Under the pieces are notes generated by a model that searched no databases, was not told the DNA's origin, and was given only the letters and a program-made list of their open reading frames with translations. Positions 43,460-52,173 of a stretch of DNA of 64,000 bases are shown piece after piece. Numbering within the stretch: position 1 is the stretch's first letter; each line of letters opens with the position of its first letter. A program made the translations under genes and the position numbers. Source of the stretch: UBA6522 sp965204155. Lineage in GTDB: Bacteria; Pseudomonadota; Gammaproteobacteria; Steroidobacterales; Rariloculaceae. The stretch is from contig OZ241971.1 in the NCBI GenBank assembly GCA_965204155.1, forward strand, positions 4,526,001 through 4,590,000, read 5' to 3'.

Positions 43460-44818
43460 CTATCCCTCACCCGCACCACGTCGGAACCGAAGCACGAAAT
43501 AAAGCGCCGCCACCCCGAGCAACAATACGCCGGCAATCACCGGGGCGCGCCAATCCCCGGCCCCGACACGGGTTGCGAACATCACGACGCAGACGGCCGC
43601 GCCGAGCGCAGGCACCGCGATCGGCAGTTCGAAACCGCCCGGGGGTTCGTCGGGCCGCAGCTTCAGGACGACCAGTGCGCTGTTCACCACCAAAAACACC
43701 AACAGCAGCAGCAATACGGTCGCCGAGGCCAGTTCCGAGATGTCGCCCGACAGGATCAGAATCACGACCAGCACGAAGATCAGCGCGATGGCGAGGTGCG
43801 GCGTGCGCCGCACCGGATGAACCCTCGAGAGTACGGGCGGCAGGTGCCCGTCGCGCGCCATGCCGTAGAGCAGACGCGACGCGGTGACGTAGTTGATCAG
43901 ACCGGTGTTGGCGACCGCGAACACGGTGATCACGATGAACACCCACGCTGGGAACCAGGGTGCGGCGCGCGCCACGACTTCGGCCAGCGGCGCGTTGGCC
44001 TCGGCCAGCTCCTGCCACGGCACGACCGAGACGGCGCTGATCGCCACGCTCATGTAAATGACGACGGTCAGCAGGAGCGCCATAATCAGGCCGAGCGGCA
44101 GGTTGCGGCGCGGGTTCTTCAGCTCCTCGGCGACGTTGAGCGAGTCCTCGAACCCGATGAAGGCGTAGAAGGTGAGAACGATTCCCTGTGCCAGGAACAC
44201 CAGCGGAAGCCCTGCTTCGGTTTCAGGACCTACCGGGAACTCCAGCAGGTTCGCCGAGCCCCAGAAACGCAGGCTCACCGCGATCACCAGCAGCAACCCT
44301 CCCGCTTCCATCAACGTAAGGGCGACATTGGCCCACATCGATTCGCGGATTCCGCGATAGGCGATCCCGCCCACGATGGCTACATAGATGAACGCCAAAG
44401 TCCCGGTGGGCAGGCCTTGGAAAACGGCCAGGGCTTGCAGATTCTCGCCCACCACGCGGGCGCCAGCGGCAATCGAGGTCAGGCCCGAGCACGCCACGGT
44501 CAGTCCGACGATGTGGGTCAGCAGACTGCGGCGATAGGCTCGCTGCGTGATGTAGGCCGCGCCGCCCGCACGCGGATAGCGGGAGCCGAGCGAGGCATAC
44601 GACAGTCCCGTCAGTCCTGCGGCGACCAGCGAAAACGCAAAGGCCATCCAGATCGCCGACCCCATCTCGGCGGCGACTTGCCCGATCAGGCCGTAAATGC
44701 CGGCCCCCAGCATGCCCCCGGCGCCGTAGAGCGTCATCTGCCACAGGCTGATGCTGCGCCGCAGCGTCGGTTCGCCGCCGACCGATTCGTGTGACTCGCC
44801 AGTCTGTTCCATTTTCAT
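43460..44818 (-). CDS. APC-family amino acid permease
   Basis: A 452-residue transporter with about 12 membrane spans. The first helix holds the substrate-site GAGGMLGAGIYGLIG, and a later span reads FYAFIGFEDSLNVAEELKNP, both typical of APC transporters. ATG at 44818 or 44812, with AGAGG upstream. It lies between an MBL-fold hydrolase (upstream) and an amidohydrolase (downstream) on one strand. Substrate not predictable. Confidence 0.88.
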   Translation of the reverse strand: MKMEQTGESHESVGGEPTLRRSISLWQMTLYGAGGMLGAGIYGLIGQVAAEMGSAIWMAFAFSLVAAGLTGLSYASLGSRYPRAGGAAYITQRAYRRSLLTHIVGLTVACSGLTSIAAGARVVGENLQALAVFQGLPTGTLAFIYVAIVGGIAYRGIRESMWANVALTLMEAGGLLLVIAVSLRFWGSANLLEFPVGPETEAGLPLVFLAQGIVLTFYAFIGFEDSLNVAEELKNPRRNLPLGLIMALLLTVVIYMSVAISAVSVVPWQELAEANAPLAEVVARAAPWFPAWVFIVITVFAVANTGLINYVTASRLLYGMARDGHLPPVLSRVHPVRRTPHLAIALIFVLVVILILSGDISELASATVLLLLLVFLVVNSALVVLKLRPDEPPGGFELPIAVPALGAAVCVVMFATRVGAGDWRAPVIAGVLLLGVAALYFVLRFRRGAGEG

Positions 44819-44908
44819 TCGCCTCTTCTTCCGTGATTACTCGATTCCACCACCGCGCCGCGCGGCCACCCGTGACGCAGGCGCCCGCCTGCGCGTTCGA
44901 CACGTCCT

Positions 44909-46003
44909 TCAATCGGTCAGGAAGTGAAACATGCCAAGGACGTTCTCGTCGACCCAGTCGAAACCCTGCCAGTCGCTGTACTCGTCCATGGTGATGCTCT
45001 GCTGCATCTGGTCGAGCGTCTGACCGGCCGCAATTCCGGCTGCTACCTGATCCCGGAGTTTCTCAAAGTACTCCCGCCAGTCCCGGATGTCCTCCCACGT
45101 GCCCACCGGCCCATGGCCGGTCGTGACGAACTCATAGCTTCTCGCCACCGCTTCGGTCTCTCTGATTGCCGCCATCCACTCCTCGAACAGACCGTTCTCG
45201 AAGTCCATCTCTCTATTGGGAAGGCGTCCGAACGAAATGTAGTCCACCGCCATCACCACGCTATCGTCGGGAAACTCGATGAGGCTCGAGTCCTTCGAGT
45301 GGTTCATGTCGCCGAGCCAGGTCAGCTTCACGCGTTTTCCGCCGAGTCGGATCACGATCTCGTCGGTGTAGGTAATGTCGGGTGGCCGCACGAAGCTGAC
45401 CGGTCCGCGTACCAGCTCCGCGCCATCGAGCACGCCGTCGCCGTTGGCGTCGAAACCCGGGAACTGGGTCTGGCTGGAGCCGTAGAATCGCTGGATATCC
45501 TCCGGCACCTCGCTTTGCTCGACGAGACCGTTGCCGTTCGCATCCAGTGCGGCGAAAGGCGCGTATTGGCCGACGACGTCGGCTAGCGTGGTGGATTCAG
45601 GCGGCATCGCCAGGTGCATCAGCATGTTGGCATGGCCGACGAAGTGCGCCGTGTCGGCGAAGAAATCCCCGCCGGAGGCATGATCCCAGTGATAGTGGCT
45701 GTACACGACGTATCGGACGGGAACGCCGAAGCGCCTGTCGAACTCCTCCTTCAACCACTCCGCCATCCCGGGACCGATGGGGTCGGCCAGAATGATGCCT
45801 TCGGACGTGGCCAGAAACGCGGTGCCGTGATTGTCCACAGTCGCTCTCCAGACATCGCCGTTGATGTGGCTGATGCTGAAGACCGGCACGTGATCGGGAT
45901 CCGCGCGCCGCAGTTCGGGCATCTGCGCGCTGCTCTGCGACACGAGTATCAGTGCCGCAGTCCAGCCCGCCAACCCCTTGCTCAACCGAGTGCCATACAC
46001 CAT
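44909..46003 (-). CDS. Exported MBL-fold hydrolase with two EF-hand loops
   Basis: A 364-residue protein with a signal peptide. The metallo-beta-lactamase motif SHYHWDHASGG lies near residue 102; further ligands are likely in GHAN, LGDMNHSKDSS, AVDYIS and TTGHGP. Between about residues 150 and 205 sit two canonical calcium-binding loops, DANGNGLVEQSE and DANGDGVLDGAE, inserted within the MBL domain. The start at 46003 gives a proper signal peptide; a longer frame adds an Arg-rich stretch. Likely periplasmic hydrolase whose activity or stability needs calcium (inference). Confidence 0.85.
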   Translation of the reverse strand: MVYGTRLSKGLAGWTAALILVSQSSAQMPELRRADPDHVPVFSISHINGDVWRATVDNHGTAFLATSEGIILADPIGPGMAEWLKEEFDRRFGVPVRYVVYSHYHWDHASGGDFFADTAHFVGHANMLMHLAMPPESTTLADVVGQYAPFAALDANGNGLVEQSEVPEDIQRFYGSSQTQFPGFDANGDGVLDGAELVRGPVSFVRPPDITYTDEIVIRLGGKRVKLTWLGDMNHSKDSSLIEFPDDSVVMAVDYISFGRLPNREMDFENGLFEEWMAAIRETEAVARSYEFVTTGHGPVGTWEDIRDWREYFEKLRDQVAAGIAAGQTLDQMQQSITMDEYSDWQGFDWVDENVLGMFHFLTD

Positions 46004-46347
46004 TTCGAACACACCGCGCCGCCGTCTCGATCGGCGGACTCCCGCCTCGCAGAGCATGCGATCTCTGCACCCTGGCGACTATCAACGAAGGTTTTGCCAG
46101 CTTACACCTCGAGCGCCGCGCCGACCATTCGCATGAGGGTCGGTCCGAGGTCGCCGACATTGGCAAGGGTGGCCGTGCGCAGTCAGGCCTTGATTATGGA
46201 CTGACAACGAAAAGACCGCTCTCTGACGTGAATTAGGTCTGCGCCTCGAAGTTGCAGCACAGTCTGCATTTCGGCATGATTCACGTAACGTTATATTATT
46301 ACTCAATACAGTTAAATTACTCCGTTATCGTGCAGAAGTACGGCTAC
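46004..46347. other. Intergenic stretch with AT-rich promoter-like patch
   Basis: No convincing gene in these 344 bases. An AT-rich segment around 46285-46330 includes TATATT at 46292-46297, much poorer in GC than its surroundings, and could hold the promoter for the downstream plus-strand genes. Confidence 0.35.
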
Positions 46348-46875
46348 ATGGCGAGTCTCGATTTTCCGCGCGTGCTGTACCGGAGCGAGAACGGAATGGC
46401 AGACGCTGCGGCTTTGGCTACGCCGGATACCGGATGGCGGCAAGCCTGCAGCGATTCGCCGGCGCGCTTCGAGTTCAGGGCGCGCGCCCCTTTCCATCCG
46501 TTGCATTTCCTGTGTTTCATTTGCCAGCGATGGCCAGGCGAGGTCCGCTGGCACGGTACTTTCTGGCTTGACAACGCGCCGGATTACCGCTTCGAACTGG
46601 CCATCTTCGCCGGCTCCAGCCGTTACCGTCCGGTCGGAGTGTGGCGGGCGGCCTGCTCCGACGGTGGGTCGGCTCGGCCGGATGCGGGAACGTCGGCGGA
46701 TGGGCGTGCGTGGGATCGGCGGTATGGCGATCGGTTTCAGAACCTCGTGGCTTACGGCGATCCCGTCGACGAGTCGCACCTTGACAGTCAGCTACGAGCT
46801 TGCCTCGTCACGTCAGAACCCCATTCTCCCGGCGTCCGTACGCTTGGCGACCTTACCTCCAACAGGCTTTCATAG
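46348..46875 (+). CDS. Doubtful hypothetical protein
   Basis: An open frame of 175 codons with Cys/Trp/Phe-rich middle (FHPLHFLCFICQRWPGEVRW) and no signal peptide or known motif. Codon use is plausible but the opposite strand is also open, and there is no strong ribosome site. It ends 13 bp before the M24 peptidase gene. Listed because an AT-rich promoter-like patch precedes it. Confidence 0.3.
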   Translation: MASLDFPRVLYRSENGMADAAALATPDTGWRQACSDSPARFEFRARAPFHPLHFLCFICQRWPGEVRWHGTFWLDNAPDYRFELAIFAGSSRYRPVGVWRAACSDGGSARPDAGTSADGRAWDRRYGDRFQNLVAYGDPVDESHLDSQLRACLVTSEPHSPGVRTLGDLTSNRLS

Positions 46876-46888
46876 AAAAGGACTCTAG

Positions 46889-48247
46889 ATGACATCCAGC
46901 GACAGCTATGAGGGATACGGAATCCCGACCGATTTTATTCAGGAACTGCATCACACGAACCCGCGCCGTCTCTTCAGCCACGTGAATGCCGACTGGCAGT
47001 ATCGCGTCGACCATGAACGGCTCAGGCGGGAGCGCCTTGCCCGAGCGCGCGCAGAGATGGAAATCGACGATCTCGGTGCGCTGGTGGTCTTTGCCGGCGC
47101 AAACGTGCGCTATTTGACGGGGTCGTACCAGGGCAACTGGAAGTACAACATCAACATTCGGTATGTGGTGCTTCCGCGCAATGGGGAGCCCTATCTGTTC
47201 GAGACGGCCGGCTCGGACATGCGAAATGCAATGATCGATCTTCCCTGGCTGGAGGGTCGCATACGCCCGGCGATGACCTGGCAGTGGGCAGAAGGCGCGG
47301 TCGGCGAAATGGCCGACAAGATGGTGGCATCGGTCATGGAAGTCCTGAGGGAACATGGACTCACCAAGGAAAAGATTGGCGTAGATAATCTGGACTTCCC
47401 GGCCCTGCATGCGTTCGAGAAAGCCGGCTTGCATATCGTGAACGGTTGGCCTGCCATGTCCCGGGCGCGCGTCGTCAAGACCCCCGATGAGATCGAGCAA
47501 ATCAAGATGTCGGCCGCCATCGGCGATGCCGCCATGTGGCACATCAAGAACGAGTGGCTGGTACCGGGTGTCACGGAGCGGCAGATCGAATCGCAGGTGC
47601 ACAAGTTCATGCTCGATCGCGGCTGTGAAATCATTTACGACATCATCGTGGCATCGGGAGGGAACACCAGTCCGTATCGTCGATGGGCGACCGACAAGTT
47701 GATCCAGCAGGGAGACCTGTTGATCGTGGATATCAATGCCGTCGGTCCTGGCGGCTACTACGTGGATTTCGTGCGTACCCTCAAGTGTGCGGCACGGATG
47801 ACGCAACAGGAGATCGATTTGTATCGGGAGACCTACGATTCATTGTATGCCGGCATGGAGAATCTCCGGCCCGGAATGACCACGGCGGATGTGGTTGCCC
47901 AGTTTCCGGAGTATGACGATGACAAGTACGGCACCGTCACTCTTCAGCAGTTTGCGCACTCCATCGGAATCACACTGTACGAGGGGATGTGGATGAGCCG
48001 CGCGTACTCGTTGAAATATCCGGCGGAGATCAAGGAGAACATGTATTTCGCCATCGAGACGTTTGCCGGCCATCCCGGCCTCCCCCAGACTTGCCGCCTG
48101 GAAGAGAACGTGCTCGTCACGGAAAACGGGCCGGTGATATTCACGAAGATGGAACACATGGAGGAAGCAGTCGGCAACTACCGGCCAGGTGATTTCCATC
48201 ATCCCAGTCTGCTCGGATACCCTTCGCACAAGGAACCGAACGACTAG
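46889..48247 (+). CDS. M24 family metallopeptidase (Xaa-Pro peptidase-like)
   Basis: A 452-residue protein. An N-terminal creatinase-like domain (LGALVVFAGANVRYLTGSY) is followed by the pita-bread domain with metal ligands in LLIVDINAVGPGGYYVDFVR (two Asp), AHSIGITLYEG (His), AIETFAGHPG (Glu) and LEENVLVTENG (Glu). No signal peptide. AAAAGGA precedes the ATG. M24 enzymes include prolidases, creatinase and the DMSP lyase DddP; the exact reaction cannot be told from sequence. A CMP-KDO-synthetase-like gene follows. Confidence 0.85.
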   Translation: MTSSDSYEGYGIPTDFIQELHHTNPRRLFSHVNADWQYRVDHERLRRERLARARAEMEIDDLGALVVFAGANVRYLTGSYQGNWKYNINIRYVVLPRNGEPYLFETAGSDMRNAMIDLPWLEGRIRPAMTWQWAEGAVGEMADKMVASVMEVLREHGLTKEKIGVDNLDFPALHAFEKAGLHIVNGWPAMSRARVVKTPDEIEQIKMSAAIGDAAMWHIKNEWLVPGVTERQIESQVHKFMLDRGCEIIYDIIVASGGNTSPYRRWATDKLIQQGDLLIVDINAVGPGGYYVDFVRTLKCAARMTQQEIDLYRETYDSLYAGMENLRPGMTTADVVAQFPEYDDDKYGTVTLQQFAHSIGITLYEGMWMSRAYSLKYPAEIKENMYFAIETFAGHPGLPQTCRLEENVLVTENGPVIFTKMEHMEEAVGNYRPGDFHHPSLLGYPSHKEPND

Positions 48248-48269
48248 CCGCGCGAAACGGTGTTCGCGC

Positions 48270-48986
48270 GTGGAGCGCAACCCTCTGGTGGTTCTCTCTG
48301 TCGTCAATGACGGCGTGGGTACGGTTGAGCCCGCGACCCGGGACAGGGTCGTATCGACGTGGCGCAATGCTATTGAATCGCGGGTCGGGTCTATCGTCGT
48401 CGACACGAACGACGAGGAACTGAGGAAACGATTGGGTGGTTCCGACGCCTATTTTCTGCGTCCGGTTAGCGATCGCGACGAGATCCGCCACAACTACATG
48501 ACACTTTCAGGCGCCGAGCGTTTGGCCCGTCACGTGAACAAGTTCGACCGCTTCTACAATCACGATGTCGTGATCAACGTCTACGGTCATCTCGAAGTCT
48601 ACTCGGAAGACGTGATTCGCTTGTTGATGTGGCCACTCGCCGACTACACGATCGACATGGCCGTGGCCGTGGAGGATTGGGAAGATCCATCGCGGGACGA
48701 CGAGACAATCGGGGTCGCCGTCGAGTGGGCCGAACGCAGGCATGTTCATCATCTCGTCGGGTGTCAGGTAGGCCGACCCACCGGGTTCAGCTACGACCCG
48801 GGTGCGCTTGGCGGCCCTCCCTGTCTTCGCCTATTGCCCATCTTTGCGTACAAACGGGCATCTCTGGATCGCTTCCTGCGCTTCGGGCCCAGCTTGCGCG
48901 AACTGGAGGAAACGCTCGAGCCGCTTCGCGCGTTCGACATGGGGATGCGGGTCGGGGCCGTGCGGCTCGTGGAACGCTCGAAGTAG
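48270..48986 (+). CDS. CMP-KDO synthetase-like nucleotidyltransferase (divergent)
   Basis: About 238 residues. The fold resembles KdsB: YMTLSGAERLARHVNKF matches the serine/arginine-rich T-SGTERLAE region, NHDVVINVYGHLEVYSEDVI matches VVNVQGDEP, and LLPIFAYKRASLDRFLRFG with EETLEPLRAFDMGMRVGAV matches the YAYRR...EQLRALE-G end. The N-terminal R-LPGKPL nucleotide loop of true KdsB is missing, as is the QGDEP core, so synthetase activity is doubtful. GTG start after the M24 gene; start uncertain. Confidence 0.6.
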   Translation: MERNPLVVLSVVNDGVGTVEPATRDRVVSTWRNAIESRVGSIVVDTNDEELRKRLGGSDAYFLRPVSDRDEIRHNYMTLSGAERLARHVNKFDRFYNHDVVINVYGHLEVYSEDVIRLLMWPLADYTIDMAVAVEDWEDPSRDDETIGVAVEWAERRHVHHLVGCQVGRPTGFSYDPGALGGPPCLRLLPIFAYKRASLDRFLRFGPSLRELEETLEPLRAFDMGMRVGAVRLVERSK

Positions 48987-49035
48987 AGGGTGCGGAGGCA
49001 CGATACGAGCGGACGTACCGAAGCGCAACGTGCGC

Positions 49036-50043
49036 TCAAACACGTGTATCGTTCTTCCCGTCGGCTATCGCCTCCGCCATCAGGCAATAGATTTCGAACA
49101 TCATCTGAGCGCCGTTCAGACCAGTGATGCCGGTCGGGTCGAAGGGCGGTGAAACTTCCACCACGTCTCCCGCAACCACGTTCAGCCCGCGCAGGCCGCG
49201 CAGCATCTGCATCGCCTCGAAGGTATTGAATCCGCCGGCCTCCGGTGTGCCCGTACCTGGCGCGTACACCGGATCCAGTCCGTCGACGTCGAAGCTGACG
49301 TAGGTCGGCCCCTCACCCACCACCTCGCGCGCCTTGTCGATCACCGCGGCCAATCCCATGGCATAGAGGTCCTCGATGTGGATTACGGTCATGCCGCGCT
49401 CGTAACTGAACGCCCAGAGGGGCTCCGCGGGGCCGCGGATGCCGATCTGGATCGTGCGCCTGGGGTCCAGCAAGCCTTCCTCAACCGCCCAGCGGAAGGG
49501 TCCGCCATGATGGTGCTTGTGTCCGAACAGTTCGGGGCCGGTATCGCAATGGGCGTCGAAATGAACCATTCCGAGCGGTCCGGATCGCTTCGACAGCGCG
49601 CGCATGATGGGCAGGGTGATGGAATGGTCGCCCCCGGCCGACAGCGGCGCAATTCCGGCGTCGACAACCTTGTGGTACCAGGCTTCAATTTCGGCGATGG
49701 CCCTGTCCAGATCGTAGACCCCCTCAATGGGCACGTCGCCGAGGTCCGCAGACTTGACCAGCTTGTGGGGCTGCACACCGGTCTGGTGGTTGTAGGCCCC
49801 CATCAGGGTGGACTGGTCGCGGAGATGGCGCGGACCGTGGCGCGCGCCCGGGCGATTGGTGACCGCTCCGTCGAACGGAACGCCGATAAATCCGATGTCG
49901 ATGCCGGCCCAGTCCTCCGGCTTCTCCAGCAAGGGCCGGCGCAGGAAGGTCGCCACGCCCGAGTATCGAAACCGAAACTTGTCGCCCCACGCCGCACGGC
50001 GCTCATCGGGTATGCCCGGCTCCCGGTCCTTGTCATTGCTCAT
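49036..50043 (-). CDS. Ureohydrolase (agmatinase/guanidino-acid hydrolase family)
   Basis: A 335-residue arginase-superfamily enzyme with the manganese motifs GGDHSITLP, HFDAHCDTG and SFDVDGLDPVYAPGTGTPE. The N-terminal part (FLRRPLLEKPEDWAGIDIGF) resembles agmatinase and guanidinopropionate/guanidinobutyrate hydrolases. It releases urea from a guanidino compound; the substrate cannot be fixed here. ATG at 50043 preceded by GGGA. Divergent from the ADP-ribosylglycohydrolase lipoprotein. Confidence 0.9.
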   Translation of the reverse strand: MSNDKDREPGIPDERRAAWGDKFRFRYSGVATFLRRPLLEKPEDWAGIDIGFIGVPFDGAVTNRPGARHGPRHLRDQSTLMGAYNHQTGVQPHKLVKSADLGDVPIEGVYDLDRAIAEIEAWYHKVVDAGIAPLSAGGDHSITLPIMRALSKRSGPLGMVHFDAHCDTGPELFGHKHHHGGPFRWAVEEGLLDPRRTIQIGIRGPAEPLWAFSYERGMTVIHIEDLYAMGLAAVIDKAREVVGEGPTYVSFDVDGLDPVYAPGTGTPEAGGFNTFEAMQMLRGLRGLNVVAGDVVEVSPPFDPTGITGLNGAQMMFEIYCLMAEAIADGKNDTRV

Positions 50044-50183
50044 GGAAATCCCACGTTGCCCTATCCGCTGCCGCTCGGACTGCATGGTACATTCTTGTAC
50101 GGGTAAGATTCGCAGGTTTTCCTGCTCCGGCAGGGCCTCAAGGCTATTCCGATTGGCCGCCTGCTCCGCTTGCTGGACAAACC

Positions 50184-51395
50184 ATGAATTCAATGAAAGC
50201 AATTCCAGCCATGCTCTTGACGGTCACAATGCTCGCCTCATGCGCAGGCGGCGAGGATGGGGCGCCGCCCGGCGAGACCATCGAGCCGATTCGCTCGCTC
50301 ACCGCCGACGAATACTACGACAAGGTCCACGGCGCCTGGCTGGGGGCCGCAGTTGCGGGTGCGTTGGGGATGAGCGTTGAGGGAATGCACAAGGACGACC
50401 TAAAGATCTATCTCACCGAGCTGGGGCAATGGCCGCTGACCGACTACATCAGGAGGCTTCCGCCGCAGCGGAATCCCAACGCCAGGCAGTGGTACACGGC
50501 GGAAGACTGGGGTCCGGCGGGGTTCGGTCCCGACGATGACACGCTCTACCAGATCGCGAACCTGTTGCTGCTCGAGGAGATGGGTCCGGAGATCACGAGC
50601 CGGGACATTGCCGAAAAGTGGTTGGCGTCGTTCTCGGTCTTCGAGGCCCGGAACGCCGGGCGCGCGGTGAGAGTGGCGGAGGAGCGCCTGAAACAGGGCA
50701 TCATGCCTCCGGAGTCCGGGCAGCACGAACTGGGCGAGTTCATGGGGGGCCAGATGAAGGGCGAATTCTGGGGCTACGTTCTGCCCGGGAACCCCGAAGC
50801 AGCCGCGGAGTACGGGCGCATCGATGCCGAGGTTGCCTTCCACACCAACGGAGTCTACGGCGAGATGTTCATGGCGGCGGTTACAGCCGAAGGCTTCTTC
50901 GAGTCGGACCCGGTGAAGCTGCTGGAGGCGGGACTTGCCGTCATTCCGGAGGATTCCGACTACGCCCGCTGCATCCGTGATGTCATGCAATGGCACGAGC
51001 AATGGCCGGACGATTGGGAAAGGACGCACGAACAGATCGACGCCACGTGGGCACCGGAGGGAGGCACGAATCGCCGGGTCTTCCCGAACAACGCGGTCAA
51101 CGCGCTGGCGCTGCTCTATGGCGAAGGCGATTTCGACAAGACGATCACGATCGCCGTCATGGCCGGCTTGGACACGGATACGAACGCGGGCGACGTCGGG
51201 CCGGTGATGGGAATTGTGCTCGGCCCGGACGCGATAGCCGAAAAGTGGACGAGTCCCATCGAGAACACCTTCCGCAGTGACGTGGAAGGCGCCGAGGAGT
51301 GGCAGATCGACGAACTGGCGCGGCGCACGGCCGCCGTGGGGACGATGATGACGGCAGCAAGGTCCGCCGGCCTCATTGAGATCGTATCCGAGTAA
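50184..51395 (+). CDS. ADP-ribosylglycohydrolase family lipoprotein
   Basis: A 403-residue protein with lipobox L-A-S-C (Cys20), then an ADP-ribosylglycohydrolase fold: HGAWLGAAVAGALGM at the start of the domain, GPDDDTLYQIANLLLLEE and late AGLDTDTNAGDVGPVMG, which supply the metal-binding Asp and Thr residues. Members usually act in the cytosol on ADP-ribosyl groups or related glycosides; a lipoprotein form must act outside the cytoplasm. Convergent with a PepSY membrane protein. Confidence 0.85.
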   Translation: MNSMKAIPAMLLTVTMLASCAGGEDGAPPGETIEPIRSLTADEYYDKVHGAWLGAAVAGALGMSVEGMHKDDLKIYLTELGQWPLTDYIRRLPPQRNPNARQWYTAEDWGPAGFGPDDDTLYQIANLLLLEEMGPEITSRDIAEKWLASFSVFEARNAGRAVRVAEERLKQGIMPPESGQHELGEFMGGQMKGEFWGYVLPGNPEAAAEYGRIDAEVAFHTNGVYGEMFMAAVTAEGFFESDPVKLLEAGLAVIPEDSDYARCIRDVMQWHEQWPDDWERTHEQIDATWAPEGGTNRRVFPNNAVNALALLYGEGDFDKTITIAVMAGLDTDTNAGDVGPVMGIVLGPDAIAEKWTSPIENTFRSDVEGAEEWQIDELARRTAAVGTMMTAARSAGLIEIVSE

Positions 51396-51413
51396 TGGCT
51401 GCCTGACGGTTGG

Positions 51414-52154
51414 CTAACCGCGCTGGCGTTCCCGGCTGCCGGTGAACTGCCCTGTCGTCCGTATCCGCTTCCACCACACCACGAAACCCGTGCAAAAGAG
51501 TATTGCGGGCAGGAGGCCGAGGATCACCCAAAGAGTGCGAATGCCGAGCCCGCCGAAGCGGCCGAAGTGCCAGTCGATGAGGAGCAACAGGATGCCTTCG
51601 CCGGGCCGTTGGAAATCCGTTGGGTCGTTGTCGAAGGTATTGAAGAACCACTCGAAGGGCTCGGGAAAGGCAAAATAGATGCCGGTAATCGCCCAGCCGA
51701 ATAGCAGGACTAAGCCCCAGAGTCCGGCCGCGCTGTGGAGATGCCAGAAGAACCGCCGAGTCCGGGATGGCCGTACGACGAGGACGCTGCGGGACCAGCG
51801 CCGACGGCCGGGCCACCAGATGACGGCGCCCGTCAGCACCATGACCATCAGCAGAATGGCAAAGACGCCGTTGATGTCGCGGCCCACGGACCCGGCCAGG
51901 AGGTTGTTGTGCAGATCGACCAGCCACTCCACGATGCGCAGCGTCAGGGGGAAACCGTCGTCGAAACTACCATCAGGCGGCATCAGCCAACGGGTGAGTT
52001 CGCGTCGAAACACGACGGCGCTCCCGGACAGGCTGATCACGAGAATGTAGAGGCCGGTCGCGATCCCCACCCAAAGATGAACCAGGTACATTGCGCGGCG
52101 AAACGGAAGATTCTGCGGCTGGTCCAGCCATGTCCGCCAACGGGGAGCCGTCAT
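51414..52154 (-). CDS. PepSY-associated membrane protein
   Basis: A 246-residue protein with four hydrophobic segments; RAMYLVHLWVGIATGLYILV and RRFFWHLHSAAGLWGLVLLF carry the His residues typical of PepSY-TM proteins, which are linked to ferric-reductase and siderophore systems. ATG at 52154, 19 bp after the esterase stop, so probably cotranscribed. Shorter than the usual 370-500 residues of the family. Confidence 0.75.
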   Translation of the reverse strand: MTAPRWRTWLDQPQNLPFRRAMYLVHLWVGIATGLYILVISLSGSAVVFRRELTRWLMPPDGSFDDGFPLTLRIVEWLVDLHNNLLAGSVGRDINGVFAILLMVMVLTGAVIWWPGRRRWSRSVLVVRPSRTRRFFWHLHSAAGLWGLVLLFGWAITGIYFAFPEPFEWFFNTFDNDPTDFQRPGEGILLLLIDWHFGRFGGLGIRTLWVILGLLPAILFCTGFVVWWKRIRTTGQFTGSRERQRG

Positions 52155-52173
52155 GGACGATTTGCCTTTGCCG

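Noticed and set aside
43238..44794. A 518-codon open frame opposite the APC permease
   Set aside because: Extremely His/Gln/Arg-rich translation typical of the reverse of a membrane protein gene; no domain seen.
46312..46779. A 155-codon minus-strand frame
   Set aside because: Pro/Arg-rich with no signals; it overlaps a plus-strand frame that is itself doubtful.
46889..48247. DMSP lyase DddP
   Set aside because: DddP is an M24 relative, but the general M24 ligands seen here do not distinguish it from prolidase-like enzymes, so the specific name was not used.
48270..48986. Genuine KdsB
   Set aside because: The N-terminal nucleotide loop and QGDEP core are missing.
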